64,000 nucleotides of DNA from Xenorhabdus vietnamensis. Its GTDB lineage: Bacteria > Pseudomonadota > Gammaproteobacteria > Enterobacterales > Enterobacteriaceae. The stretch is taken from positions 29,234 to 93,233 of the forward strand of contig NZ_MUBJ01000002.1 in the NCBI RefSeq assembly GCF_002127535.1, given 5' to 3'. The position numbers were made by a program, and so were the translations under genes. The notes beneath the pieces are model-generated. The model saw only the letters and a program-made list of their open reading frames with translations, was not told where the DNA came from and searched no databases. Shown piece after piece: positions 18,581-29,455 of the stretch (position 1 is the first letter of the stretch; every line of letters begins with the position of its first letter).

Positions 18581-19867
18581 TTAGCTTGGGCGCTTACGGT
18601 TGCGCGTTGCGTTACCACCGCGGCGCGGCATGCTGGTACGCCGAGGGTGTCCCCCTGAGCGGGCGCGATTACGGCGCTTAGGTACCGGAAGATCGTTTAG
18701 CAACGCATCACTGTTATATTTGCTGACAGGTATCTGATGCTGGATATATTCTTCAATGCCCGGTAAGTTCAGCACATATTCTTCACATGCTAGACTGATG
18801 GAATGACCACTTTCTCCAGCACGGCCTGTCCGGCCAATCCGATGGACATAATCTTCACAGTCATCCGGTAGATCATAGTTAAATACATGTGTCACTAACG
18901 GGATATGCAGCCCACGGGCGGCAACATCTGTGGCAACCAGAATGTCCAGATTGCCCAGGCTGAATTCCTCAAGAATACGCAGGCGCTTTTTCTGTGCAAC
19001 ATCACCGGTCAGCAGACCAACACGATGACCATCGGCAGCCAGATGAGTCCAGATATCTTCACAGCGGTACTTGGTATTGGCAAAAATGATGCAGCGATCA
19101 GGCCACTCTTCTTCCAGTAAAGTTTGTAGCAGACGCATTTTTTCTTCATTGGAAGGATAAAATAGTTCTTCCTGAATGCGGTGCCCCGTTTTTTGCAGAG
19201 GTTCTACTTCCACATATTCAGGACTATTCATCTGTTCAAAAGCCAGTTCACGCACTCGATAAGACAGCGTTGCGGAAAACAGCAAATTCATTCTTTCTGT
19301 GGCAGCAGGTAGCCGGCGGAACAACCAGCGAATATCTTTGATAAAACCCAGGTCATACATGCGATCAGCTTCATCAAGCACAACAACCTGAACGGCACCA
19401 AGATGGATATGTCCCTGTTTTACGTAATCGATTAGGCGTCCTGTTGTGCCAATCACGATATCGACACCGGCTTCCAGCACCTTAAGCTGTTTATCATAGC
19501 CATCGCCGCCATAGGCAAGACCCATTTTCAATCCGGTGACTTCCGCCAATTCTTCTGCGTCAGAGTAGATCTGAACTGCCAATTCACGGGTAGGTGCCAT
19601 AATCAGCGCTCTTGGCTGATTGGTTTTATGTTCTTTTGACGCAGGATGGGTCAATAAATAATTAAAAGTAGACGCCAAAAATGCCAGCGTTTTGCCCGTT
19701 CCGGTTTGTGCTTGCCCCGCAACATCTCGGCCTTCGACAGTAAAAGGCAATGTCAGCGCCTGTATCGGCGTGCAGTTGGAAAACCCCTTTTTATCAAGGG
19801 CTTCTAATACTTTGGGGTGCAATGTGAAGTCGGAAAACTTCTTTTCTGTCAAATGTGTTTTGCTCAT
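18581..19867 (-). CDS. rhlB: DEAD-box RNA helicase RhlB
   Basis: This 428-residue DEAD-box helicase is a component of the RNase E degradosome. The Q motif ([18 protein letters not shown]), Walker [13 protein letters not shown] box [13 protein letters not shown] (LLFSATLS) and [10 protein letters not shown] are all present. The C-terminal tail (about 395-428) is strongly basic and Arg/Gly-rich, as in E. coli RhlB, where it contacts RNA. It is divergent from trxA. Confidence 0.96.
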   Translation of the reverse strand: MSKTHLTEKKFSDFTLHPKVLEALDKKGFSNCTPIQALTLPFTVEGRDVAGQAQTGTGKTLAFLASTFNYLLTHPASKEHKTNQPRALIMAPTRELAVQIYSDAEELAEVTGLKMGLAYGGDGYDKQLKVLEAGVDIVIGTTGRLIDYVKQGHIHLGAVQVVVLDEADRMYDLGFIKDIRWLFRRLPAATERMNLLFSATLSYRVRELAFEQMNSPEYVEVEPLQKTGHRIQEELFYPSNEEKMRLLQTLLEEEWPDRCIIFANTKYRCEDIWTHLAADGHRVGLLTGDVAQKKRLRILEEFSLGNLDILVATDVAARGLHIPLVTHVFNYDLPDDCEDYVHRIGRTGRAGESGHSISLACEEYVLNLPGIEEYIQHQIPVSKYNSDALLNDLPVPKRRNRARSGGHPRRTSMPRRGGNATRNRKRPS

Positions 19868-19986
19868 AGTATGGTAGAATATCAGTTAACTATTGCTTTA
19901 AGAAAGTGTATCCGCTGAAATAAAGACACCCTTATGTTGGTTAACGTACACTGACACTATAAAAGATTTTACTTTTGGAGCAAAAA

Positions 19987-20313
19987 ATGAGTGCAAATAT
20001 TATCCACCTGACGGATGTTGGCTTTAAAAATGACGTCCTGAAGGCAGAAGGCCCAGTTCTTGTTGATTTCTGGGCGGAATGGTGCGGTCCTTGCAAAATG
20101 ATTGCCCCTATTCTGGATGAAATTGCCGCCGAATACGAAGGAAAACTGATAATCGGCAAGCTGAACGTGGATGATAACCCAGAAACAGCACCAGAATATG
20201 GTATTCGTGGTATCCCAACACTGATTCTGTTTAAAGGTGGTGAGAAGGTTGCGGTAAAAGTGGGGGCTTTGTCAAAAACTCAACTGAAAGAGTTTTTGGA
20301 ACCGCACCTCTAA
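19987..20313 (+). CDS. trxA: Thioredoxin 1
   Basis: This 108-residue cytoplasmic thioredoxin has the active site WCGPC at residues 32-36, the buried Asp and the cis-Pro loop GIPTL. It reduces disulfides in ribonucleotide reductase, PAPS reductase and other partners using electrons from TrxB. The ATG at 19987 has TTTGGAG upstream; an in-frame TTG at 19975 would overlap that ribosome-binding site and is rejected. It precedes rho, but with a 907-bp gap. Confidence 0.97.
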   Translation: MSANIIHLTDVGFKNDVLKAEGPVLVDFWAEWCGPCKMIAPILDEIAAEYEGKLIIGKLNVDDNPETAPEYGIRGIPTLILFKGGEKVAVKVGALSKTQLKEFLEPHL

Positions 20314-21220
20314 TTTAGAGTGAGTTCACAGTAATTACGGGCGCTTAGCGTATAAGGGGATTTATCCCATTGACCGCTAGACGTCCGCCACGAAGCATGG
20401 TAAGTTAGCGTCTATGTGCTTGTATGAAGTTTCGCTTGAGTGAATTCTTTATTTGGTATAAAGGTTTATTGATATATTAGTATTTATTGATCTTTATTAG
20501 TATAAAGAGTTGACATTAAACATATTGCATACTAAACAATCTGTAGTGTCTGATAAATCTGTTATCTCTGGGTCACCTGAAGTATCTGATGGCATATCGC
20601 ATTTGGTAAAATTTCTGAGTCTATATATGGGAAACCCAGTATATAGCTTAGTATACTCATAGCGTCCTAATGCTGAACATCTTTAAGCAGGGTGCTTTTA
20701 TCCTAGGCATTTTTTTTGTGCTGAGTCTTCTTATGTAGGTGTTCGGTATAAAACCCGTTAACAGTTTTTGTTTTAAAAAATGCTTGTGTTAAAAGCACTT
20801 ATGCTGGATATGTATACTGAAATAGTGCCCATGTTAGAATACTTATAATAGTGTTTGCTTTGCATTATAAAATTGTATTTACATTATAGATAGTTATAGC
20901 ATATGGCACATAGACATAGTTAGAAGACGAAGACAGTCATAAAGAGTTATAAACAGTGCTCATAACGAGATAATGTTTACGCTGAGGTAGTTCTTAATAT
21001 TGAAATTAACCATATTTTGCTTACTCTCAGTCGTGTTTTGACAGTTTGTCAGCCTTATTTTGAAATCAATCTGAGTACTTCAGACTATTGCCTTGTAATA
21101 TAATTTAGTATGTTAGAAGGTTTTATTCGTTTCTGGTACAAATAAACAGGCATCGATAACGCTGCCATACCATTCACGTTCATAGTTCGAGATATACCCC
21201 GAGTTAAAGAACCCACCATT
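20314..21220. other. Long untranslated region between trxA and rho
   Basis: This 907-bp AT-rich stretch has no supported ORF. In E. coli the rho mRNA has a leader with a short leader peptide (rhoL) and Rho autoregulates by terminating within it. I could not find a recognisable rhoL here. The first 100 bases are rich in short inverted repeats (GGGAT/ATCCC near 20357-20370; TAGACG/CGTCTA around 20378-20414). An imperfect direct repeat of TTTATTGAT(N)ATTAGTA occurs at 20465-20502. The last 40 bases before rho (GATATACCCCGAGTTAAAG) match the enterobacterial rho leader. Confidence 0.6.
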
Positions 21221-22480
21221 ATGAATCTTACCGAATTAAAGAATACGCCGGTATCTGAGTTGATTACTCTCGGCGAAAATATGGGGCTGGAAAACCTGGC
21301 TCGTATGCGTAAGCAGGACATCATTTTCTCTATTCTCAAACAGCATGCGAAAAGCGGAGAGGATATTTTCGGAGATGGTGTGCTGGAGATATTGCAGGAT
21401 GGATTTGGTTTCCTCCGCTCCGCAGACAGTTCTTACCTTGCTGGTCCCGATGATATCTACGTTTCTCCTAGTCAAATCCGCCGCTTTAACCTCCGTACCG
21501 GTGATACCATTTCAGGGAAAATCCGCCCACCAAAAGAAGGCGAACGCTATTTTGCCCTGTTGAAAGTTAATGAAGTTAACTTTGACAAACCTGAAAACGC
21601 CCGCAGTAAAATCCTGTTTGAAAACTTGACCCCACTTCATGCCAACAACCGCTTGCGCATGGAACGCGGTAATGGATCGACTGAAGATTTGACAGCTCGT
21701 GTTCTGGATCTGGCAGCGCCGATTGGTCGTGGTCAGCGTGGCTTGATTGTTGCTCCACCAAAAGCGGGTAAAACCATGCTGCTGCAAAATATTGCAGCTA
21801 ACATTGCCCACAACTACCCAGATTGCGTTCTGATGGTTTTGCTGATTGATGAGCGTCCAGAAGAAGTAACCGAAATGCAGCGTCTGGTAAAAGGTGAAGT
21901 CATTGCCTCAACCTTTGATGAACCAGCTTCCCGTCACGTTCAAGTGGCTGAAATGGTTATTGAGAAAGCGAAACGTCTGGTTGAACATAAGAAAGACGTT
22001 ATTATCCTGCTGGATTCCATTACCCGTCTGGCTCGTGCATATAACACTGTTGTTCCTGCTTCCGGCAAGGTTTTGACTGGTGGTGTGGATGCGAATGCCC
22101 TGCATCGTCCAAAACGTTTCTTTGGTGCTGCACGTAACGTTGAAGAAGGCGGTAGTCTGACTATCATCGCGACGGCGTTGGTTGATACTGGCTCTAAGAT
22201 GGATGAGGTTATTTACGAGGAATTTAAAGGTACAGGTAACATGGAATTACACCTGTCCCGTAAAATTGCTGAAAAGCGTGTTTTCCCAGCCATTGATTAC
22301 AATCGCTCCGGGACACGTAAAGAAGAGCTGCTCACTGCACAGGATGAGCTACAGAAAATGTGGATTTTACGTAAGATCATTCATCCGATGGGTGAAATTG
22401 ATGCGATGGAATTCCTTATCAATAAACTGGCTATGACAAAAACAAACGAAGAATTCTTCGACTTTATGAAACGCTCATAG
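21221..22480 (+). CDS. rho: Transcription termination factor Rho
   Basis: This 419-residue hexameric RNA-dependent ATPase/translocase matches the length of E. coli Rho. The N-terminal RNA-binding cold-shock-like domain (about 48-120, GFGFLRS and [19 protein letters not shown]) precedes the RecA-like ATPase domain with P-loop [12 protein letters not shown] near residues 176-187, Walker [15 protein letters not shown], the Q-loop ([10 protein letters not shown]) and R-loop. It is followed by a strong intrinsic terminator and then the ECA operon. Confidence 0.98.
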   Translation: MNLTELKNTPVSELITLGENMGLENLARMRKQDIIFSILKQHAKSGEDIFGDGVLEILQDGFGFLRSADSSYLAGPDDIYVSPSQIRRFNLRTGDTISGKIRPPKEGERYFALLKVNEVNFDKPENARSKILFENLTPLHANNRLRMERGNGSTEDLTARVLDLAAPIGRGQRGLIVAPPKAGKTMLLQNIAANIAHNYPDCVLMVLLIDERPEEVTEMQRLVKGEVIASTFDEPASRHVQVAEMVIEKAKRLVEHKKDVIILLDSITRLARAYNTVVPASGKVLTGGVDANALHRPKRFFGAARNVEEGGSLTIIATALVDTGSKMDEVIYEEFKGTGNMELHLSRKIAEKRVFPAIDYNRSGTRKEELLTAQDELQKMWILRKIIHPMGEIDAMEFLINKLAMTKTNEEFFDFMKRS

Positions 22481-22525
22481 TTTTTTAAGATTGGTAATCT
22501 CATCATAGTCAGTGCTCATTTCGCT

Positions 22526-22554
22526 AAAACGCCACATTTTTGTGGCGTTTTTTT
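22526..22554 (+). terminator. Intrinsic terminator of rho
   Basis: The stem AAAACGCCACA / TGTGGCGTTTT with a TTTT loop continues into a T-run. It lies 46 bases after the rho stop and separates rho from the ECA operon. Confidence 0.93.
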
Positions 22555-22724
22555 ACGTCTTACTTACTCTATTTGCCTAAAATGGTACATTTTTTGCATT
22601 GTATTCGAATGAATAGATGCATTTTTCCTAACCGAGAACTTTATAATTATGGATCACGTTTTACAGATGCATGATCCATTTGATTGATTTTATGAGTCAG
22701 GATGCCTTGTTTTATTAACAGGGA

Positions 22725-22761
22725 ACTTATGGATTCAATGTCGCGTGGGACATCCATAAGT
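22725..22761. promoter_or_regulatory. Long palindrome in the wecA leader
   Basis: A perfect 10-bp inverted repeat, ACTTATGGAT / ATCCATAAGT, encloses a 17-base loop that itself contains ATGTC / GACAT. It ends 48 bases before the wecA GTG and has no T-run, so it is not a normal terminator. It may be an operator or an RNA hairpin controlling the ECA operon; I recognise no known regulator site. Confidence 0.45.
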
Positions 22762-22809
22762 ATATGAATAATAGATGCCCCATTATTATTTTTATAGAGA
22801 GTTGTTATT

Positions 22810-23898
22810 GTGAACATTCCCAGTATGAGTGCCGAAATTTTTTACGTATTTATATTCTCATTTGTGTTTTTGTTTGTGGCTCGCAAAGCAGCAAAAAAAA
22901 TTGGTTTGGTTGACAAACCTAATTACCGTAAGCGTCATCATGGCTTAGTCCCTTTGGTGGGGGGGATATCTGTTTTTTTTAGTATTTGTTTCGCATTTTT
23001 TATTACGAAAGAGTTTATGCCTGATAAATGGCTTTATTTGGCTTGTGCAGGAATATTAGTTCTTATCGGTGCCTTAGATGACCGTTTTGATATCAGCGTG
23101 AAGATTCGGGCAACCATTCAGGCTTTGGTTGGTATCAGCATGATGTATTTTGCTGGCCTGAAGCTTGATAGCTTGGGATACGCCTTCGGGTCATGGGAAA
23201 TGTCACTGGGGCCATTCAGCTACGTTGTGACTCTATTCGCAGTCTGGGCTGCTATCAATGCTTTCAATATGGTAGATGGTATTGATGGACTGTTGGGCGG
23301 GCTATCTTGTGTCTCTTTCGGTGCATTAGGTATTTTGTTGTACACAAGTGGCAATACAGCATTGGCGTTTTGGTGTTTTGCATTTATAACCGGGATTTTG
23401 CCTTATATCTTCCTTAATCTTGGAATATTAGGAAAACGTTTTAAGGTATTTATGGGTGATGCGGGAAGTACCCTAATAGGCTTTACTATTATTTGGTTAT
23501 TGACTGAATCGACGCAAGGAAATAATCCGTCTATTCGTCCTGTGACAGCACTATGGATTATTGCGATTCCACTGATGGACATGATTGCTATTATGTACCG
23601 TCGATTGCGTAAGGGAATGAGTCCGTTTTCTCCGGATCGCCAACATATTCATCATTTGATTATGCGTGCTGGATTTACCTCCCGTCAGGCATTTATCTTG
23701 ATCACTTTGGCTGCGGCTTTATTGTCATCAGTTGGAATCATTACTGAACGGTTAATTTCCGTCCCTGAATGGGTGATGTTGGCATTATTCTTGCTTGCAT
23801 TTATGTTGTATGGCTATTGCATCAACCGAGCATGGCGGGTAGCCCGTTTTATCAAACGGTGTAAGCGCCGTATGCGTCGGGCAGCAAACCATCATTAA
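22810..23898 (+). CDS. wecA: Undecaprenyl-phosphate GlcNAc-1-phosphate transferase
   Basis: This 362-residue polytopic inner-membrane protein transfers GlcNAc-1-P from UDP-GlcNAc to undecaprenyl phosphate, making lipid I of ECA and often also starting O-antigen. Signature cytosolic motifs are LGALDDRFDIS-type (IGALDDRFD), NAFNMVDGIDGL, VFMGDAGSTLIGF and the HIHH of RQHIHHLIMRAGF. About eleven hydrophobic segments are visible. The start is GTG at 22810, aligned with the GTG-initiated E. coli gene. It is the first gene of the ECA operon. Confidence 0.96.
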   Translation: MNIPSMSAEIFYVFIFSFVFLFVARKAAKKIGLVDKPNYRKRHHGLVPLVGGISVFFSICFAFFITKEFMPDKWLYLACAGILVLIGALDDRFDISVKIRATIQALVGISMMYFAGLKLDSLGYAFGSWEMSLGPFSYVVTLFAVWAAINAFNMVDGIDGLLGGLSCVSFGALGILLYTSGNTALAFWCFAFITGILPYIFLNLGILGKRFKVFMGDAGSTLIGFTIIWLLTESTQGNNPSIRPVTALWIIAIPLMDMIAIMYRRLRKGMSPFSPDRQHIHHLIMRAGFTSRQAFILITLAAALLSSVGIITERLISVPEWVMLALFLLAFMLYGYCINRAWRVARFIKRCKRRMRRAANHH

Positions 23899-23928
23899 AA
23901 ACATCGACTACCAAAGGGGTTTTGTGCA

Positions 23929-24999
23929 GTGATAAACTCAGAAACGAAATCTAAACAGGATCAACCTGCTATAGAGCATGAGCTGGATATTCGGGCACTG
24001 TTTTATGCTTTGTGGCGTGGAAAGATATGGATTATCGCACTGGCAATGATTTTCGCTGCTGTCGCTCTGGGTGCATCTTACTTGATGCAGCAAAAATGGA
24101 GCGCAACCGCTATTGTGAATTTACCGATAACCAATAACTTGGGTAGCTATTACTCGCAACAACAATTTTTGCGTAATTTAGATACTCACATCAATGCTTC
24201 TCCAGAGGCACAATTACCGACTATTCCGGATGGTGCATATAAAGAATTCATGACGCAAGTTTCTGCATATGATACTCGTCGTGAGTTCTGGCTTCATTCT
24301 GATTACTACAAACAGCGTAAGGAAGGGCGTGTCAAAGCGGATACCGTATTGTTGGAAGAATTGATCAACGATATTAAAATTACGCGCAGTGATGATAAGA
24401 CATCGCTAAATGACAGTATCAAGTTGACGGCAGCAACCGCAGCTGATGCTAATCGGCTGCTACGTCAATATATTGCATTTGCCAATCAACGAGCGAGCAA
24501 TCACCTGAACAACGAAATTAAAGGCGCATGGGCGACACGTGCCCAGTCAATGAAAGCGTTGGTTAAACGTCAGGAGATAGTGGCACAGGCTATGTACAAT
24601 CGTGAATTGAATGTCTTGCAGCAGTCGCTGAAAGTGGCTGAGAAACAGGGTATTCATCGTAATCAGACGGATATCCCCATCAAAGAACTACCTGAATCCA
24701 AAATGTTTATGCTGGGTACGCCATTGTTGCAAGCCCAAATTGAAACATTGAAAGCCATAGGCCCTAATTACAGTATCGATTATGATCAAAATATTGCGAT
24801 GCTGGCGACACTGAATTTCGGTCCGACTTTGCAAGATTCTTTCCTGACTTACCGTTATCTCAGAACACCGGAGGAACCAGTCAACCGAGACAGCCCTCGC
24901 CGTACTTTCATGATGATTTTATGGGGAGCTGTTGGCTTGTTGGTTGGTGCAGGTGTCGCTTTGGTAAGGTGCCAGCGCTCCGGAAATTCATATAAATAA
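23929..24999 (+). CDS. wzzE: ECA polysaccharide chain-length regulator WzzE
   Basis: This 356-residue Wzz-type co-polymerase sets the modal length of ECA. It has one transmembrane segment near residues 33-53, a large periplasmic domain with coiled-coil character, and a second transmembrane segment near 330-350 after a Pro/Arg-rich motif (EEPVNRDSPRRTFMMILWG). The start is GTG at 23929 with AAAGGGG upstream; the N-terminus is more divergent than the rest. It lies between wecA and wecB. Confidence 0.94.
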   Translation: MINSETKSKQDQPAIEHELDIRALFYALWRGKIWIIALAMIFAAVALGASYLMQQKWSATAIVNLPITNNLGSYYSQQQFLRNLDTHINASPEAQLPTIPDGAYKEFMTQVSAYDTRREFWLHSDYYKQRKEGRVKADTVLLEELINDIKITRSDDKTSLNDSIKLTAATAADANRLLRQYIAFANQRASNHLNNEIKGAWATRAQSMKALVKRQEIVAQAMYNRELNVLQQSLKVAEKQGIHRNQTDIPIKELPESKMFMLGTPLLQAQIETLKAIGPNYSIDYDQNIAMLATLNFGPTLQDSFLTYRYLRTPEEPVNRDSPRRTFMMILWGAVGLLVGAGVALVRCQRSGNSYK

Positions 25000-25083
25000 T
25001 GATATATGAATAATCTATAGTTTTTTAGGGGAATTCCCTTTCTTGGAAGTAGCTGCAATGATTGACAAAATAAGAGAGTCACT

Positions 25084-26214
25084 GTGAAAGTGTTGACTGT
25101 GTTTGGTACCCGGCCTGAAGCCATTAAAATGGCCCCGCTGGTACATGCGTTAGCTATGGATACTGCCTTTGAAGCAAAAGTGTGTGTCACAGCTCAGCAT
25201 AGGGAAATGCTGGATCAGGTATTGCATTTGTTTGGGATAACTCCGGATTTTGATCTTAATATCATGCAGAAAGGGCAGGATCTGACGGATATTACATGCC
25301 GTATCCTGCAAGGTATAAAGCCGGTATTGGAAGAATTCAAACCAGATGTGGTGTTGGTGCACGGAGACACCACAACGACCATGGCAACTAGTCTGGCCGC
25401 CTTCTACCAGCATATTCCGGTGGGCCATGTTGAAGCGGGTTTAAGAACCGGAGATCTTTATTCTCCATGGCCAGAAGAGGCCAACCGCAAGATTGCCGGG
25501 CACTTGGCCATGTACCATTTTGCACCGACAGAAAATTCCCGGAACAACCTCTTAAAAGAATCTATTGCGGAAAACCGTATTTTTGTTACAGGGAATACGG
25601 TTATTGATGCTCTGCTATCGGTACGTGATCGCATTATAAATGATGAAGTCATGTATGAGCAGCTTGCTGAATTTTACCCTTTCCTTAATCCGAATAAAAA
25701 AATGATTTTGGTGACAGGTCATCGTCGTGAAAGTTTTGGTAAAGGATTTGAGCGTATTTGTGAAGCATTGGCTCAGATTGCCAGAGCACATCCTGACGTT
25801 CAGGTGGTTTATCCTGTTCATTTGAACCCGAATGTCAGTGAACCAGTTAAGCGTATTTTGCATGACATTGATAACGTTATTCTTATCAAGCCTCAGGATT
25901 ATTTGCCATTTGTCTATTTGATGAATCATGCCTATTTGATCTTGACCGATTCAGGGGGAATTCAGGAAGAAGCGCCCTCACTGGGAAAACCGGTTCTGGT
26001 CATGCGCAATGCCACTGAACGACCTGAAGCTGTTGATGCGGGGACAGTGCGATTAGTGGGAACAGAAACACAAACTATTGTTGCGGAAGTTATGCGTCTA
26101 TTGACGGACGTTAACGCTTATCAGCAGATGAGTCACGCCCATAACCCTTATGGTGATGGGTTGGCTTGCCAGCGAATTCTGGAAGCATTGAAAAAAAATC
26201 GGGTGACATTATGA
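25084..26214 (+). CDS. wecB: UDP-N-acetylglucosamine 2-epimerase
   Basis: This 376-residue non-hydrolysing epimerase converts UDP-GlcNAc to UDP-ManNAc for ECA. It has a GT-B-like fold with the conserved N-terminal [12 protein letters not shown], the HGDTTTTMA and [10 protein letters not shown] segments, GHRRESFG, and the C-terminal [20 protein letters not shown]...ERPE. It overlaps wecC by four bases (ATGA), so UDP-ManNAc production and oxidation are coupled. Confidence 0.96.
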   Translation: MKVLTVFGTRPEAIKMAPLVHALAMDTAFEAKVCVTAQHREMLDQVLHLFGITPDFDLNIMQKGQDLTDITCRILQGIKPVLEEFKPDVVLVHGDTTTTMATSLAAFYQHIPVGHVEAGLRTGDLYSPWPEEANRKIAGHLAMYHFAPTENSRNNLLKESIAENRIFVTGNTVIDALLSVRDRIINDEVMYEQLAEFYPFLNPNKKMILVTGHRRESFGKGFERICEALAQIARAHPDVQVVYPVHLNPNVSEPVKRILHDIDNVILIKPQDYLPFVYLMNHAYLILTDSGGIQEEAPSLGKPVLVMRNATERPEAVDAGTVRLVGTETQTIVAEVMRLLTDVNAYQQMSHAHNPYGDGLACQRILEALKKNRVTL

Positions 26215-27473
26215 GTTTTGAAACAATTTCTGTTATCGGCTTAGGTTATATCGGTTTGCCCACCGCAGCGGCATTCGCCTCCCGCAAAAAGATGGTTATT
26301 GGTGTGGATGTTAACCAACATGCGGTAGAAACGATTAATCGTGGCTCGATTCATATCGTTGAACCTGATTTAGATGAAGTAGTCAAAGTCGCGGTAGAAG
26401 ATGGTTTTCTGCACGCTGTGACTGTTCCCCAAACCGCGGATGCCTTCTTGATTGCTGTTCCTACGCCTTTCAAAGGAGCACATGAACCAGACATGGTTTA
26501 TGTGCGTTCTGCGGCGGAATCAATGGCGCCGGTCTTGAAAAAAGGCGATTTGATTATTTTGGAATCCACCTCACCCGTTGGTGCGACAGAGCAAATGGCT
26601 GAATGGTTAGCCGCAGCACGCCCCGACCTCTCATTCCCTCAACAGTCGGGTGAAAACTCAGACATTGATATCGCTTATTGCCCTGAGCGCGTTTTGCCGG
26701 GTCAAGTGATGGTGGAACTGATCAAAAATGATCGCGTAGTAGGAGGGATGACAGACAAATCTTCCCGCAGGGCAAGTGAGCTGTATAAGATTTTCCTTGA
26801 AGGTGAATGCGTTATCACCAATGCCAGAACAGCGGAAATGTGCAAACTGACAGAAAACAGTTTCCGTGATGTCAATATCGCTTTTGCCAACGAACTTTCC
26901 TTGATCTGTGCTGAGCAGGGAATCAATGTGTGGGAACTGATTAGTCTGGCAAACCGTCATCCACGTGTAAACATCCTACAACCTGGACCTGGTGTAGGGG
27001 GACACTGCATCGCAGTCGATCCATGGTTTATTGTATCCCAGAATCCTGAACAATCCCGTTTAATCCATACTGCGCGCTTGGTGAATGATGGCAAGCCGCT
27101 GTGGGTAGTGGAGCAAGTGAAAGCCGCGGTAGCTGATTGTTTGGCTGAGAGTGGCAAACGCGCGAATGAGGTTAAAATTGCCTGTTTTGGCTTGGCCTTC
27201 AAACCGAATATTGATGATTTGCGTGAAAGCCCAGCGGTTCATATTACAAAAATGGTTGCCCAGTGGCATGCGGGGCAGACTATCGCGGTTGAACCCAATG
27301 TGTGTGAGCTACCTAATTCACTGAAAGGTTTGGTGGAATTGATGGATGTGAATCAGGCATTAGAAGAAGCTGACGTTGCATTGATGCTGGTGGATCATAG
27401 CCAGTTTAAAGCCATTGATGGTTCTGCAATAAAACAAAAATGGGTTGTTGATACAAAAGGAGTTTGGCGTTGA
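26211..27473 (+). CDS. wecC: UDP-N-acetyl-D-mannosamine dehydrogenase
   Basis: This 420-residue enzyme oxidises UDP-ManNAc to UDP-ManNAcA with two NAD. An N-terminal Rossmann motif ([15 protein letters not shown]), a central domain with [21 protein letters not shown], the catalytic cysteine in [13 protein letters not shown] and a C-terminal UDP-binding domain ([16 protein letters not shown]) are present. ATG 26211 is used rather than the earlier in-frame start at 26166 because it begins the conserved [15 protein letters not shown] and gives the family length. Confidence 0.96.
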   Translation: MSFETISVIGLGYIGLPTAAAFASRKKMVIGVDVNQHAVETINRGSIHIVEPDLDEVVKVAVEDGFLHAVTVPQTADAFLIAVPTPFKGAHEPDMVYVRSAAESMAPVLKKGDLIILESTSPVGATEQMAEWLAAARPDLSFPQQSGENSDIDIAYCPERVLPGQVMVELIKNDRVVGGMTDKSSRRASELYKIFLEGECVITNARTAEMCKLTENSFRDVNIAFANELSLICAEQGINVWELISLANRHPRVNILQPGPGVGGHCIAVDPWFIVSQNPEQSRLIHTARLVNDGKPLWVVEQVKAAVADCLAESGKRANEVKIACFGLAFKPNIDDLRESPAVHITKMVAQWHAGQTIAVEPNVCELPNSLKGLVELMDVNQALEEADVALMLVDHSQFKAIDGSAIKQKWVVDTKGVWR

Positions 27474-28555
27474 AACGTATTCTTATTACAGGTGGTGCAG
27501 GTTTTATTGGCTCTGCGGTTGTCCGTCACATTATTAACCAGACTGAAGATAGCGTGGTTGTCGTTGATAGCCTGACTTATGCCGGCAACCTTGAATCACT
27601 GGCTTCGGTTGCCAACCATCCCCGCTATGCGTTTGAACAGGTTGATATCTGCCAACGTGATGCCTTGGATCATGTGTTCCAGAAATATCAACCGGATGCA
27701 GTCATGCATCTGGCTGCCGAAAGCCATGTTGACCGTTCTATTGACGGGCCTGCGGCTTTTATCGAAACCAATATTATTGGTACCTATACTTTATTGGAAG
27801 CAGCGCGTGCATTTTGGCTACAGCTGGATCAGGAAAAACAAGCTAAATTCCGCTTCCATCATATTTCAACAGACGAAGTGTATGGCGATCTGCATGGTGA
27901 AGAGGGGTTCTTTACTGAAACCACATCTTACGCGCCGAGCAGTCCCTATTCAGCATCGAAAGCCTCCAGTGATCATCTAGTCAGGGCATGGCAGCGCACC
28001 TATGGTTTGCCGACCGTGATCACTAATTGCTCGAATAACTATGGGCCTTATCATTTCCCGGAAAAACTGATCCCATTGGTGATCCTGAATGCGCTGGCAG
28101 GCAAACCTTTGCCGGTCTATGGCAAAGGTGAGCAAATTCGTGATTGGTTGTATGTGGAAGATCATGCGCGGGCGTTGTATTTAGTGGTTACCACGGCGGA
28201 ACCCGGTAAAACCTATAATATCGGTGGCCATAATGAGCGCCGAAATATTGAGGTTGTGGAAACGATTTGTGAATTGCTGGAAGAATTTTGTACTCAAAAA
28301 ATGTGCCTTGCAAAGCCAGCAGGTATCTCACATTACCGTGATTTGATTACTTATGTGACAGATCGGCCAGGGCACGATATGCGTTATGCGATTGATGCGG
28401 CGAAAATTGAGCGTGAATTGGGTTGGACACCGCAGGAGACATTCGAATCCGGCATTCGCAAAACCGTACAATGGTATCTGGAAAATGAGAATTGGTGGCG
28501 CAGAGTCCAAGATGGCTCTTATGCAGGGGAACGACTTGGACTCGGCAATGAATAA
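27470..28555 (+). CDS. rffG: dTDP-glucose 4,6-dehydratase
   Basis: This 361-residue short-chain dehydrogenase-fold enzyme makes dTDP-4-keto-6-deoxyglucose, precursor of the Fuc4NAc sugar of ECA. It has the NAD motif [11 protein letters not shown] and the catalytic ISTDEVYG and YSASK motifs. There is no ATG: an AGGAG at 27458-27462 is seven bases before TTG 27470, which aligns with the E. coli start (MRKILITGG). Another TTG at 27464 is too close to the ribosome-binding site. TTG 27470 overlaps the wecC stop. Confidence 0.93.
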   Translation: MKRILITGGAGFIGSAVVRHIINQTEDSVVVVDSLTYAGNLESLASVANHPRYAFEQVDICQRDALDHVFQKYQPDAVMHLAAESHVDRSIDGPAAFIETNIIGTYTLLEAARAFWLQLDQEKQAKFRFHHISTDEVYGDLHGEEGFFTETTSYAPSSPYSASKASSDHLVRAWQRTYGLPTVITNCSNNYGPYHFPEKLIPLVILNALAGKPLPVYGKGEQIRDWLYVEDHARALYLVVTTAEPGKTYNIGGHNERRNIEVVETICELLEEFCTQKMCLAKPAGISHYRDLITYVTDRPGHDMRYAIDAAKIERELGWTPQETFESGIRKTVQWYLENENWWRRVQDGSYAGERLGLGNE

Positions 28556-28573
28556 GCCCGTCAGGGGGGACAG

Positions 28574-29455
28574 ATGAAAGGAATTATACTGGCCGGGGGT
28601 TCTGGAACCCGTTTGTATCCAATAACGCGTGGTGTATCGAAGCAATTATTGCCGATTTATGACAAGCCGATGATTTACTATCCGCTGTCAGTTTTAATGT
28701 TATCGGGAATACGCGATATTCTGATTATCTCAACACCGGAAGATTTACCTGCTTTTAAGCGATTGCTGGGGAGTGGTGAACAATTTGGTATCCATCTTAG
28801 TTATGCAGAACAGCCCTCACCCGATGGTCTGGCACAGGCATTTTTGATTGGAGAAGAATTTATCGGCAATGATTCCTGTTGTCTGGTCTTGGGTGACAAT
28901 ATCTTTTTTGGTCAGGCGTTTAGCCCGAAACTGAAAAATGTATCTGCCCGAGAAACAGGAGCGACAGTCTTTGGTTACCAAGTGATGGATCCGGAACGAT
29001 TTGGTGTCGTGGAATTTGACGAGCAATACCGGGTACTGTCCATTGAAGAAAAACCTGAACAGCCTAAATCCAATTGGGCGGTAACGGGTCTCTATTTTTA
29101 CGACAGCAAAGTCGTGGATTTTGCCAAACAAGTGAAACCTTCTGCCCGTGGAGAACTGGAAATTACCAGTATCAACCAGATGTATCTGGAATGTGGTGAA
29201 TTGAACGTTGAGTTATTGGGGCGTGGTTTTGCTTGGTTAGATACGGGGACTCATGACAGCCTGATTGAAGCCAGTACTTTTGTTCAGACCGTCGAAAAAC
29301 GACAAGGTTTCAAGATTGCCTGTCTGGAAGAGATCGCATGGCGCAATGATTGGCTCAGTGTTGAGCAGTTAAAAGTGGCAGCAGCGGACTTGGCGAAAAC
29401 AGGTTACGGCAAATATCTAATGGATTTGCTCAATGTCTATTCACGCCAACCTTGA
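28574..29455 (+). CDS. rffH: Glucose-1-phosphate thymidylyltransferase
   Basis: This 293-residue RmlA-type nucleotidyltransferase makes dTDP-glucose from dTTP and glucose-1-phosphate. It has the N-terminal signature [36 protein letters not shown], metal-binding [27 protein letters not shown] and [11 protein letters not shown]. It matches E. coli RffH in length. Its last 23 bases overlap wecD. Confidence 0.96.
   Translation: MKGIILAGGSGTRLYPITRGVSKQLLPIYDKPMIYYPLSVLMLSGIRDILIISTPEDLPAFKRLLGSGEQFGIHLSYAEQPSPDGLAQAFLIGEEFIGNDSCCLVLGDNIFFGQAFSPKLKNVSARETGATVFGYQVMDPERFGVVEFDEQYRVLSIEEKPEQPKSNWAVTGLYFYDSKVVDFAKQVKPSARGELEITSINQMYLECGELNVELLGRGFAWLDTGTHDSLIEASTFVQTVEKRQGFKIACLEEIAWRNDWLSVEQLKVAAADLAKTGYGKYLMDLLNVYSRQP

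Noticed and set aside
19975-19986. Upstream TTG start for trxA
   Set aside because: It would place the start on the GGAG ribosome-binding site; ATG 19987 fits spacing and family length.
20780-20848. 22-codon ORF (MLVLKALMLDMYTEIVPMLEYL) in the trxA-rho gap as a rhoL candidate
   Set aside because: No ribosome-binding site and no resemblance to the E. coli rho leader peptide; not supported as a gene.
22555-22809. ops/JUMPstart element for RfaH ahead of the ECA operon
   Set aside because: No GGCGGTAG-type ops core is present; the palindrome there is a different sequence.
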